Source of the DNA: Porticoccaceae bacterium
GTDB taxonomy: Bacteria; Pseudomonadota; Gammaproteobacteria; Pseudomonadales; Porticoccaceae
DNA: 8,159 nt
NCBI GenBank assembly: GCA_019090225.1
Contig: JAHRWI010000326.1
Span: 1 to 8,159 of the forward strand
Direction of reading: 5' to 3'
In this document: in pieces, positions 1-6,024 of the stretch
Position numbering within the stretch: position 1 is the stretch's first letter
How the letters are laid out: each line of letters starts with the position of its first letter
Notes under the pieces: model-generated
The model's input: the letters and a program-made list of their open reading frames with translations, nothing else
Told to the model about the DNA's origin: nothing
The model's database searches: none
Program-made: the position numbers and the translations under genes

Positions 1-341
1 ATCGCCATCTTGGCAATCTTCTGGGCCTCATCACCTATGCGTTCCAGATCGCGAATACACTTGGTGACGACCAGAACCATGCGGAGGTCGGTCGCTGCAG
101 GTTGTCGGCGGGCTATTAAGGTCGCGCAATGTTCATCAATATCTCGCTCCATCTGATCGACATGATCTTCTACGGTTAGGACGTGTTCGGCTAACTCACT
201 ATCGGCTTCTTCCAGGGCTTTAACGGCCTCGCTCAACTGCTTTTCGACAACGCCTCCCATGGCCAGCATTTCGCTTTTTATGGTTTCAAGATCTTCATTA
301 AATTGTCGAGAGATATGTTGGTCGAGATTTAATTTATCCAT
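1..341 (-). CDS. phoU: PhoU phosphate-signalling regulator, N-terminal half (gene cut by left edge)
   Basis: PhoU is a cytoplasmic helical-bundle protein that connects the Pst transporter with the PhoR/PhoB system and keeps the Pho regulon off when phosphate is plentiful. The visible 113 codons read MDKLNLDQHISRQFNEDLE at the start and contain the family hallmarks GGVVEKQL (about residues 29-36), IARRQPAATDLRMV (about 76-89) and DLERIGDEAQKIA (about 98-110). The last holds the ExxxD metal-binding pattern (E100, D104). The family is usually about 235 to 240 residues with two such three-helix repeats, so roughly half is missing beyond base 1. The ATG at 341 is preceded by AAGGAC about 6 bases upstream. 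The gene follows pstB by 27 bases and is the last gene of the pst operon seen here. Identity is confident; integrity of the unseen half is unknown. Confidence 0.95.
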   Translation of the reverse strand, partial: MDKLNLDQHISRQFNEDLETIKSEMLAMGGVVEKQLSEAVKALEEADSELAEHVLTVEDHVDQMERDIDEHCATLIARRQPAATDLRMVLVVTKCIRDLERIGDEAQKIAKMA

Positions 342-347
342 GGCTAT

Positions 348-353
348 GTCCTT
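348..353 (-). promoter_or_regulatory. Ribosome binding site of phoU
   Basis: On the minus strand AAGGAC lies 6 bases upstream of the phoU ATG at 341, next to a run of seven A. It supports this ATG as the start. It lies in the short pstB-phoU spacer, so phoU is probably translated from the pst polycistronic message. Confidence 0.6.
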
Positions 354-368
354 TTTTTACGCCCAAAG

Positions 369-1247
369 TTAACCAAAACGGCCGGTAATATAAGCTTCCG
401 TCAAACGATGCTGGGGCATGGTAAAGATCTCTTTGGTGTCATTCACTTCTTTCAGATAACCCAGGTGGAAATAGGCCGTCCGGTGCGACACCCGAGCTGC
501 CTGCTGCATCGAATGGGTCACTATGACGATGGTGTAATTAACGGCGAGTTCTGCAATAAGCTCTTCGATACGCGCTGTGGCGATGGGATCAAGCGCCGAG
601 CAGGGTTCGTCCATCAAAATAACTTCTGGACTAATGGCAATCGCCCGAGCAATACATAGACGCTGTTGCTGGCCACCAGAAAGCCCGGTACCTGGCTGAT
701 CCAGACGATCTTTCACTTCTTCCCAAAGCCCGGCTTTTTTAAGGCTGGTTTCTACCACCTCGTCCATCTCGCCACGACGACTGACCAGACCATGTATTTT
801 CGGCCCATAAACGACATTGTCATAAATAGATTTAGGAAAGGGGTTGGGCTTTTGAAAAACCATGCCGACTTTAGCACGCAGAGCGACCACATCCATTTTT
901 GGATCGTAAATATCTTGATCATCCAACAATAACTCACCGTTCATGCGGCAACCATCAATGGTGTCGTTCATCCGATTAAGGCTGCGCAGATAGGTTGACT
1001 TGCCACAGCCAGAAGGGCCGATCATGGCCAGCACCTGATGCTTGCCGATGTCGATATTGACGTCGAATATGGCTTGTTTATCGCCATAAAAAATATCGAC
1101 TTTGCGGGACTGAATTTTTGGATCATCGACAAAGGGCTTGCCCACCGTCTGCTCTTCGACCAGATACTCGCTCAGATCACCGCCTTTGTTCTCATCGCCG
1201 AGGGCAACTTCCGTAGCTGACGAGTCATTTATTATCGCTGTATTCAT
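369..1247 (-). CDS. pstB: Phosphate ABC transporter ATP-binding protein PstB
   Basis: PstB is the cytoplasmic ATPase that drives phosphate import through PstC-PstA. The 292-residue protein has the full ABC set: Walker A GPSGCGKST (77-85), Q-loop within FQKPNPFP (131-138), signature LSGGQQQR (189-196), Walker B VILMDEP (209-215) with catalytic E214, and the H-loop histidine H245 in THS. The PstB-typical stretches SLNRMND, KPNPFPKSIYDNVVYG and the C-terminal YITGRFG make this PstB rather than another ABC ATPase. It is about 35 residues longer than E. coli PstB (257) because of an acidic N-terminal extension (about 1-45) before the first ABC strand; there is no later in-frame Met that would remove it. 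The ribosome site is weak (GGAT a few bases upstream of the ATG). The gene is 43 bases after pstA and 27 before phoU. Confidence 0.97.
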   Translation of the reverse strand: MNTAIINDSSATEVALGDENKGGDLSEYLVEEQTVGKPFVDDPKIQSRKVDIFYGDKQAIFDVNIDIGKHQVLAMIGPSGCGKSTYLRSLNRMNDTIDGCRMNGELLLDDQDIYDPKMDVVALRAKVGMVFQKPNPFPKSIYDNVVYGPKIHGLVSRRGEMDEVVETSLKKAGLWEEVKDRLDQPGTGLSGGQQQRLCIARAIAISPEVILMDEPCSALDPIATARIEELIAELAVNYTIVIVTHSMQQAARVSHRTAYFHLGYLKEVNDTKEIFTMPQHRLTEAYITGRFG

Positions 1248-1290
1248 AGTTTATCCACGTTGAGCTTAAAGCCTCTGTTACACGGCCCTG

Positions 1291-2601
1291 CTACCAGCGC
1301 CGCTCTAGCCTTTTTCTCAGCACTGCCGCCACTGTGTTCATTGAAATAAGAAAAGCCAGTAAAACCATGATCGCTGCCGAGGTCTTTTCAACAAAGGCTC
1401 GCTCAGGGCTGTCGGCCCAAAGGAATATTTGCACCGGCAATACTGTTGCAGGGTCAGTAAAACCACCTGGAATATCAACAATAAACGCCACCATGCCGAT
1501 CATTAATAAAGGTGCTGTCTCCCCCAGTGCCTGAGCCATACCGATAATGGCACCGGTTAACATGCCTGGCATAGCCAGCGGCAGAACGTGTTGCAACACC
1601 ACTTGCATCGGCGATGCGCCAATGCCAATCGCCGCTTCACGAATCGATGGGGGAACCGATTTTATAGCCGCACGACTGGATATAATAATCGTCGGCAAGG
1701 TCATTAAGGTCAGCACTAAACCGCCAATCACCGGGATTGAGCGGGGCACGTTAAAGAAATTAATCAGTATCGCCAAACCCAGTAAACCAAAAATAATAGA
1801 CGGCACCGCTGCGAGGTTATTGATATTAACTTCGATAAAATCAGTCCATCGATTTTTAGGTGCGAACTCTTCCAGATAAACAGCAGCTGCCACACCAACA
1901 GGAAAAGACAGCAAAAAGGTTAGTATCAGTGTCAGTAAAGAACCCATGGCCGCGCCGCCAATACCCGCTTGTTCAGGTTCTCGCGAATCACCACTGGTGA
2001 AAAAATTCCAGTTGAACTGGAGTCGTATTTCGTCACTTTCCTGCAAGGCCTGTAACCAGGCTTGTTGACGTTCGCTGGTTCTCCCGACAAAGGCTCCGCC
2101 GCTTTTTCTGAGGCTTTTAAAATAGGTGTCGATATCATCATCTGCAGGTAACCAGAGTTTTTCGGTGCTACCCAATAAGCCCGGATTGGCAGCGAGCCGA
2201 TCCTGCAATTCGTAGGCAGCGCTACTGCTAACCAGAGCATTGAGTTCTCGCTTGCCTTTACGGCCGGTCACATCACCATGACGACTGCGCAAGGCCTGCT
2301 TAACAAGCGCTGGAAAATCGGCAAGGCGAATTTGTTGGGCATCGGTAACATCGCTCAGGCCCAGCACGTCGCTGTCGTAAGTAATTTCCAGCTCAATGTA
2401 GGTTTGGCGAAATGCGCCATGACCCTTACCAATAATATCGATAAATAATACCGCCACGCACAGCAAGCCAAAGGCTATCGCCATTAAGCCATAGAGTTGG
2501 AAACGTTTTTCGGCGCGATAACGGCGAGCCAGACTTTTCTCTATTAAAGCCGTGTTTGATGAGGCGGTCTTCTTATTATCGTCTGAGCTGTGACTAGTCA
2601 T
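1291..2601 (-). CDS. pstA: Phosphate ABC transporter permease PstA, long form with extra N-terminal periplasmic domain
   Basis: PstA is one of the two inner-membrane subunits forming the phosphate channel. The protein has 436 residues against about 296 in E. coli. One predicted membrane helix (about 35-58) is followed by a hydrophilic, probably periplasmic insert (about 59-210), then the standard permease domain with several helices from about 213 onward. The cytoplasmic EAA loop that docks on PstB is visible as REAAIGIGASPMQ through PLAMPG (321-346). The long N-terminal insert matches what is known as the DUF3333-type extension of gammaproteobacterial PstA proteins; this is recognised by layout, not by a search. 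The ATG at 2601 overlaps the pstC stop by 8 bases (ATGACTAG) and has GGGA about 6 bases upstream, which suggests translational coupling with pstC. Confidence 0.95.
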   Translation of the reverse strand: MTSHSSDDNKKTASSNTALIEKSLARRYRAEKRFQLYGLMAIAFGLLCVAVLFIDIIGKGHGAFRQTYIELEITYDSDVLGLSDVTDAQQIRLADFPALVKQALRSRHGDVTGRKGKRELNALVSSSAAYELQDRLAANPGLLGSTEKLWLPADDDIDTYFKSLRKSGGAFVGRTSERQQAWLQALQESDEIRLQFNWNFFTSGDSREPEQAGIGGAAMGSLLTLILTFLLSFPVGVAAAVYLEEFAPKNRWTDFIEVNINNLAAVPSIIFGLLGLAILINFFNVPRSIPVIGGLVLTLMTLPTIIISSRAAIKSVPPSIREAAIGIGASPMQVVLQHVLPLAMPGMLTGAIIGMAQALGETAPLLMIGMVAFIVDIPGGFTDPATVLPVQIFLWADSPERAFVEKTSAAIMVLLAFLISMNTVAAVLRKRLERRW

Positions 2602-3982
2602 ATTGTTCCCGATATTTTTTAACGACTTTCAGTGCCACCATGTTGAGCATCAGTGTTACCAAAAACAGCATTAAACCTAGCGCGAACGCGGATAAGGTTT
2701 TGGGGCTGTCAAATTCCTGATCGCCGACCAGTAAGGTGGCAATTTGCACAGTCACTGTCGTAACAGTTTCCAGGGGGTTAGCCGTGAGTCTGGCGGCCAT
2801 ACCTGCAGCCATAACTACGATCATGGTTTCACCAATTGCGCGGGAGACTGCCAGCAATACACCACCGACAATACCCGGCAATGCTGCGGGGAAAATAACC
2901 TTGGTCACGGTTTCAGACTTGGTCGCCCCCAGGGCCAGGGAACCATCCCGCAAAGTCTGCGGCACCGCGTTAATCACATCATCGGCCAACGAGGAAATAA
3001 ACGGAATAATCATAATACCCATGACCAAACCGGCGGCCAGAGCGCTTTCTGAACTCACCGTTAAACCGACGCCGGTGCCGACATCGCGGACAAAGGGCGC
3101 GACGGTCAGAGCGGCAAAAAAACCGTAAACAACCGTCGGGACGCCGGCCAAAACCTCTAAGGTAGGCTTTGCGAACGCCCGCAACTTTGGGCCAGCGTAT
3201 TCGGCCAGATAAATGGCCGACATGAGGCCCGCAGGTACAGCGACCGTCATCGCAATAAACGATATGAGTAAGGTACCCGTAAATAAGGGCACCATGCCAA
3301 AACTACCCGAGCCTCCAACCTGGTCTACCCGAATGGCTGTTTGTGGGCTCCAATCCAGACCGAAAATAAATTCACTAATAGGTACCGACTGAAAAAAACG
3401 TAGGGATTCGAAGAGTACCGATAACGCTATACCCAGGGTCGTGGCTATCGCAACACAGGCGCAAAGTAATAAAGCGAGCTTGAATACCACCTCAACCTGG
3501 GCTCTGGCTCGCTGTTCAGGGGACATGGAATGCCATGCCCAGGCGCCACCCGCAACTGCCAGAATGAGTGTAATAGCGGTCAAAACCAATTGAGTAAAAC
3601 CCTTGAGGCGGTTTAGCTCTTCTGCCGCGCTCGCTAAGGCTGGTTCGACGCTGTCTGGAGCCAACGCACCGGAAGCGACATTTTGAATCTGGCTAATTAA
3701 TAAATTGTAATCCGGGCCAACATTGCTCTGAAACTCCTCAGGGAGTGACGCCAGAACCAACTGCGTAATCAGCGGTTCGTCAAATATTAACCAAAGCACT
3801 AATATTAATAGCGTCGGCAAACCGCACCACAATGCCGCCTGAACACCATAATAAAAAGGCAGCGAATGCAGGTGTCGAATACCACCTAATGGTTCGGCTA
3901 GTGTAAGTGAGCGCCGACGTCCCAGATAATAGGCGCACGCCGTCAACACCAGCAGAGAGATCAGTAGACTCGGTGTGTCCAT
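2594..3982 (-). CDS. pstC: Phosphate ABC transporter permease PstC, long form with N-terminal extension
   Basis: PstC pairs with PstA to form the membrane channel of the Pst importer. The protein has 462 residues against about 319 in E. coli. An N-terminal extension (about 1-160) carries hydrophobic segments near 3-20, 46-67 and 128-150 and a soluble stretch between the last two. The permease core follows from about 165. The EAA loop that contacts PstB is RDGSLALGATKSE through AALPG (345-370). Motifs such as EVLAGVPTVVYGFFA and RAIGETMIVVMAAG are typical of PstC. The start is less certain than for the other genes: the nearest purine-rich site, AGGGA, is about 12-13 bases upstream of the ATG, but the next Met is at residue 152, so a shorter Met start is unlikely. 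It is separated from pstS by a terminator-bearing spacer and overlaps pstA by 8 bases. Confidence 0.95.
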   Translation of the reverse strand: MDTPSLLISLLVLTACAYYLGRRRSLTLAEPLGGIRHLHSLPFYYGVQAALWCGLPTLLILVLWLIFDEPLITQLVLASLPEEFQSNVGPDYNLLISQIQNVASGALAPDSVEPALASAAEELNRLKGFTQLVLTAITLILAVAGGAWAWHSMSPEQRARAQVEVVFKLALLLCACVAIATTLGIALSVLFESLRFFQSVPISEFIFGLDWSPQTAIRVDQVGGSGSFGMVPLFTGTLLISFIAMTVAVPAGLMSAIYLAEYAGPKLRAFAKPTLEVLAGVPTVVYGFFAALTVAPFVRDVGTGVGLTVSSESALAAGLVMGIMIIPFISSLADDVINAVPQTLRDGSLALGATKSETVTKVIFPAALPGIVGGVLLAVSRAIGETMIVVMAAGMAARLTANPLETVTTVTVQIATLLVGDQEFDSPKTLSAFALGLMLFLVTLMLNMVALKVVKKYREQYD

Positions 3983-4009
3983 AATGCTTATTAATCCCTG
4001 GGGACTTTA

Positions 4010-4091
4010 GCTTAAATTAAATTAGGCTGTCAGCTTAAGAAGAAAAAGCCCAACTGTCGCTGGGCTTTGTTAGCCGATTATTAATTTAAGC
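4010..4091. repeat. 11-bp perfect inverted repeat framing the pstS-pstC terminator
   Basis: GCTTAAATTAA at 4010-4020 is exactly complementary, in reverse, to TTAATTTAAGC at 4081-4091. The two arms enclose the terminator hairpin at 4045-4068, so in the pst transcript they could pair as an outer stem around it. The arms are AT-rich, so the pairing is weak on its own and part of the match could be chance in an AT-rich spacer. Confidence 0.6.
4041..4068 (-). terminator. Intrinsic terminator/attenuator after pstS
   Basis: Read on the minus strand, AAAGCCCA and TGGGCTTT form an 8-bp stem (arms 4061-4068 and 4045-4052) with an 8-base loop. The second arm runs into TTTTTCTTCTT, the U-rich tract expected of a Rho-independent terminator. 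It lies about 48 bases past the pstS stop and about 60 before the pstC start. A partial terminator here fits the known need for much more binding protein than permease; that role is inferred. Confidence 0.8.
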
Positions 4092-4100
4092 GATTATTAA
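4075..4100. repeat. 10-bp direct repeat in the pstS-pstC spacer
   Basis: CGATTATTAA occurs at 4075-4084 and again at 4091-4100, a 16-base period. Both copies lie between the pstS stop and the terminator. Function unknown; the sequence is AT-rich, so coincidence is possible. Confidence 0.5.
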
Positions 4101-4109
4101 AAATAGACC

Positions 4110-4127
4110 GCGCTTTTAGTGAAGCGC
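4110..4127 (-). other. Hairpin across the pstS stop codon
   Basis: On the minus strand GCGCTT (4127-4122) and AAGCGC (4115-4110) form a 6-bp stem whose 6-base loop includes most of the TAA stop of pstS. A run of five T follows 6 bases later. It is a poorer terminator than the one at 4041-4068 but could act as a 3'-end stabilising structure for a pstS-only message. Confidence 0.4.
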
Positions 4128-5183
4128 TTCAGTTCCTGTCATCGCCTTGAGTCCTTTAACATTATCACCAAACTCTGCGCGGCTATCATCGGGTAATGGG
4201 ATCATACCTTTTTCAGCCAGATAGCCTTCGGTACCCCAGGCTTTTTCACTAACGAATTCTGCCAGGTAGCCTTCTATCCCCGGTACCACGCCAACGTGGG
4301 CTTTTTTAACATAGAAATACAGAGGTCGAGAAACGGGATAGGACTTATCAGCAATACTTTCAAAGGTCGGGCCAACACCTTCGATGAGAGAACCATGGAC
4401 CTTGTCGCTGTTTTGATCCAGAAAGCTGAAACCAAACACGCCGAGAGCTTTGGGGTTGGCATTGAGTTTTTGGACGATCAAATTATCGTTTTCACCGGCT
4501 TCAATATAAGCACCATCTTCACGAATAGTATGGCATATCCTTTTGTACTCGCTTTTATCCTGCTTTTTAATTGCTTTGATCCAGCCAAAGGCTTTACAGC
4601 CACCTTCCAACGCTAGTTCAGCGAAAGCGTCACGGGTGCCAGATGTAGGTGGAGGTCCCAATACCTCAATCTTGGTGGCGGGCAGCGCTGGATTTACGTC
4701 TTGCCAGGTTTTATAGGGATTTGGCACTAGCTTTTCTGAACCTTTCGCAGGCACTTCTTTTGCCAACGCCAGGAAAATATCTTTGCGCGTCAGGTTCATT
4801 CGTTTTGTTTTGTTGGAGTTGGCCAGGACAATGCCGTCGAAACCTATCAATACTTCGACCACATCTTTGACACCGTTAGCCTGGCACTTTTCAAATTCTG
4901 ATTTTTTTATGCGCCGGGATGCGTTGGTAATATCAGCGTGTTGCGTGCCAACACCTGCGCAAAACAGTTTCATACCGCCGCCAGAGCCTGTGGACTCGAC
5001 CTTCGGCGTGGCACCACCGGTACTTCTGCCAAAACGCTCGGCAACGACTGTAGCAAAGGGGTATACCGTCGAAGATCCGACGATGCTTATATAATCACGT
5101 GCGGCGGCAACGCTGTGGCTGCTTGTTGCAACCAGCGCTAGAGCCAGGCTTGCTGCGGTAAAAAAATTGGACTTTGTTATCAC
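4116..5183 (-). CDS. pstS: Periplasmic phosphate-binding protein PstS
   Basis: PstS captures inorganic phosphate in the periplasm and delivers it to PstC-PstA. The 355-residue protein begins with a Sec signal peptide (MITK, hydrophobic core about 7-20, likely cleavage after AAA near residue 28). The mature part starts RDYISIVGSSTVYPF, with the SST phosphate-contact loop at 37-39, then ESTGSGGG (64-71), FDG (115-117) and the PPPTSGTRDAF loop (168-177). These are the ligand-binding loops of the PstS family. The start is GTG at 5183, chosen because AGGAG sits 6 bases upstream and the signal peptide begins there. The sequence resembles the Pseudomonas/marine gammaproteobacterial PstS branch. It is the first gene of the pst operon, behind a four-unit Pho array, and is followed by a terminator before pstC. 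Confidence 0.97.
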   Translation of the reverse strand: MITKSNFFTAASLALALVATSSHSVAAARDYISIVGSSTVYPFATVVAERFGRSTGGATPKVESTGSGGGMKLFCAGVGTQHADITNASRRIKKSEFEKCQANGVKDVVEVLIGFDGIVLANSNKTKRMNLTRKDIFLALAKEVPAKGSEKLVPNPYKTWQDVNPALPATKIEVLGPPPTSGTRDAFAELALEGGCKAFGWIKAIKKQDKSEYKRICHTIREDGAYIEAGENDNLIVQKLNANPKALGVFGFSFLDQNSDKVHGSLIEGVGPTFESIADKSYPVSRPLYFYVKKAHVGVVPGIEGYLAEFVSEKAWGTEGYLAEKGMIPLPDDSRAEFGDNVKGLKAMTGTEALH

Positions 5184-5189
5184 GCTGTT

Positions 5190-5194
5190 CTCCT
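5190..5194 (-). promoter_or_regulatory. Ribosome binding site that sets the GTG start of pstS
   Basis: AGGAG on the minus strand ends 6 bases before the GTG at 5183. It is the best Shine-Dalgarno in the window. No in-frame ATG at this distance competes with the GTG. Confidence 0.85.
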
Positions 5195-5215
5195 GAGGTT
5201 AGGGTTCGAGCAGCC

Positions 5216-5221
5216 ATGGTA
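5216..5221 (-). promoter_or_regulatory. Likely -10 element of the pstS promoter
   Basis: TACCAT on the minus strand matches TATAAT at the first two and last two positions. It begins 10 bases after the last Pho heptamer (5232-5238), the spacing known for PhoB-activated promoters, in which the Pho box replaces the -35. Transcription would then start about 25 bases upstream of the GTG. Inferred from spacing, not proven. Confidence 0.5.
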
Positions 5222-5231
5222 GGAGGGAGGG

Positions 5232-5271
5232 GTGACAATTTTATGTCTCTTATATGACAAAATTGTGACAG
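5232..5271 (-). promoter_or_regulatory. Pho box array: four PhoB half-sites at 11-bp spacing
   Basis: Reading toward pstS, the heptamers are CTGTCAC (5265-5271), TTGTCAT (5254-5260), GAGACAT (5243-5249) and TTGTCAC (5232-5238). They are separated by four-base, AT-only linkers AATT, ATAA and AAAA, giving an exact 11-bp period. The known PhoB box is two CTGTCAT-type repeats 11 bp apart, so this is two adjacent boxes. Units one, two and four are near consensus; unit three is degenerate (4 of 7). Position just upstream of pstS and of a -10 at the right distance makes phosphate-starvation activation by PhoB very likely. Confidence 0.9.
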
Positions 5272-5294
5272 CGCAATCGTCATTTACTCTGGTT

Positions 5295-5300
5295 TATAAT
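5295..5300 (+). promoter_or_regulatory. Candidate -10 of the TRAP operon promoter
   Basis: A perfect TATAAT lies 82 bases upstream of the dctQ start. At 17-bp spacing the -35 position (5272-5277) reads CGCAAT, which is poor, so if used this promoter probably needs an activator. The predicted leader would be about 75 bases and would include the direct repeat and hairpin listed separately. Confidence 0.4.
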
Positions 5301-5319
5301 CCCTCCCATAACGAATTTG

Positions 5320-5347
5320 ATCTCACTTACTAACTTAATCTCACTTA
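5320..5347 (+). repeat. Direct repeat ATCTCACTTA upstream of dctQ
   Basis: ATCTCACTTA occurs at 5320-5329 and 5338-5347, a period of 18 bases with an 8-base spacer. It lies between the candidate TATAAT and the dctQ start. It could be a binding site for a local regulator; no known consensus is recognised. Confidence 0.55.
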
Positions 5348-5348
5348 T

Positions 5349-5376
5349 AGCCCTGATACATCAACGAAACAGGGCT
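5349..5376 (+). promoter_or_regulatory. Leader hairpin enclosing the likely dctQ ribosome site
   Basis: AGCCCTG (5349-5355) pairs with CAGGGCT (5370-5376) in a 7-bp stem with a 14-base loop. The only plausible Shine-Dalgarno for the ATG at 5382, AGGG at 5371-5374 (7 bases upstream), lies in the 3' arm. When folded, the structure would hide the ribosome site. Pairing is seen directly; a regulatory role is inferred. Confidence 0.5.
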
Positions 5377-5381
5377 GTTCA

Positions 5382-5999
5382 ATGGAATTTTCTCGTGAAC
5401 TCCTCCTTAATCGATCCAACAAACCATGGTGCCATGCCATGCCAGGCATAAGCGGCAAAATCACCCGCACAATCGACACCTTCACTGACTACTGCGGCAA
5501 GACCGTGGCCTGGCTAACAGCCGCTATGGTGGTAGTCACCTGCACGATTGTGGTGATGCGCTATGCGCTGGAATCCGGCTCCATCGCGCTACAGGAATCC
5601 CTCACTTACCTCCACGGACTGGTTTTTATGGGCGGCATTAGCTTCACCCTGAAACGCGGCGGCCATGTGCGGGTCGATATCTTCTATCGCAAATTTTCGA
5701 CCCGCAGCAAAGCTTATGTAGACCTGGCCGGACCCGTATTATTATTGCTGCCAGTGACTCTGGTGATCTTTTGGCTAAGCCTCGACTATGTAAACAATAG
5801 CTGGGCAATTAAAGAAGTCTCCAGCGAGTCCACCGGCCTGCCCTGGGTATACCTGCTTAAAACACTGTTGTTAATTATGCCGGTGGCCTTGCTGCTACAG
5901 GGTTTTGCTGAATTTTTAAAAGCCCTGCATATAGTCTGCGGTGTTAACGCTTCCCACACCTCAGTCACTCAAAATACCGCCACCAAACCTGCTGACTAG
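5382..5999 (+). CDS. dctQ: TRAP transporter small membrane subunit (DctQ family)
   Basis: This is the small integral-membrane subunit of a tripartite ATP-independent periplasmic transporter, which uses an ion gradient together with a periplasmic solute binder. The 205-residue protein has four hydrophobic segments (about 42-60, 70-90, 115-134 and 155-175), the normal DctQ layout. The family hallmark is the stretch around ALQESLTYLHG (69-79) leading to LKRGGHVRVDIFY (90-102). The ATG at 5382 is preferred because of AGGG 7 bases upstream. An alternative Met at residue 20 (base 5439) would give a more typical N-terminus but has no visible ribosome site. The gene is 25 bases upstream of dctM and divergent from pstS. 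The symbol names the family; it does not imply dicarboxylate as substrate. The pairing with the dctM here suggests the COG4665-like (FcbT2) group. Confidence 0.9.
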   Translation: MEFSRELLLNRSNKPWCHAMPGISGKITRTIDTFTDYCGKTVAWLTAAMVVVTCTIVVMRYALESGSIALQESLTYLHGLVFMGGISFTLKRGGHVRVDIFYRKFSTRSKAYVDLAGPVLLLLPVTLVIFWLSLDYVNNSWAIKEVSSESTGLPWVYLLKTLLLIMPVALLLQGFAEFLKALHIVCGVNASHTSVTQNTATKPAD

Positions 6000-6024
6000 A
6001 CACCCACTCTGGAATTAGAAACCT

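Noticed and set aside
1547..1879. Open frame of 110 codons on the plus strand inside pstA, and similar ones within pstC (2736-3128) and pstS
   Set aside because: All overlap conserved Pst proteins on the other strand and show no recognisable domains or ribosome sites.
5277..5283. Plus-strand Pho-like heptamer TCGTCAT facing dctQ
   Set aside because: It matches 5 of 7 positions but has no partner 11 bp away on either side, so it does not form a Pho box.
5400..5409. CTCCTCCTTA in the first dctQ codons, which resembles the 3' end of 16S rRNA, or on the minus strand a strong Shine-Dalgarno
   Set aside because: It lies in coding sequence, no minus-strand start codon and reading frame follows it at a suitable distance, and it is too short to be an rRNA fragment.
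5424..5451. Repeated CCATG units and a small ATGCC/GGCAT hairpin in early dctQ
   Set aside because: Short, within coding sequence and explained by codons; no evidence for a separate function.
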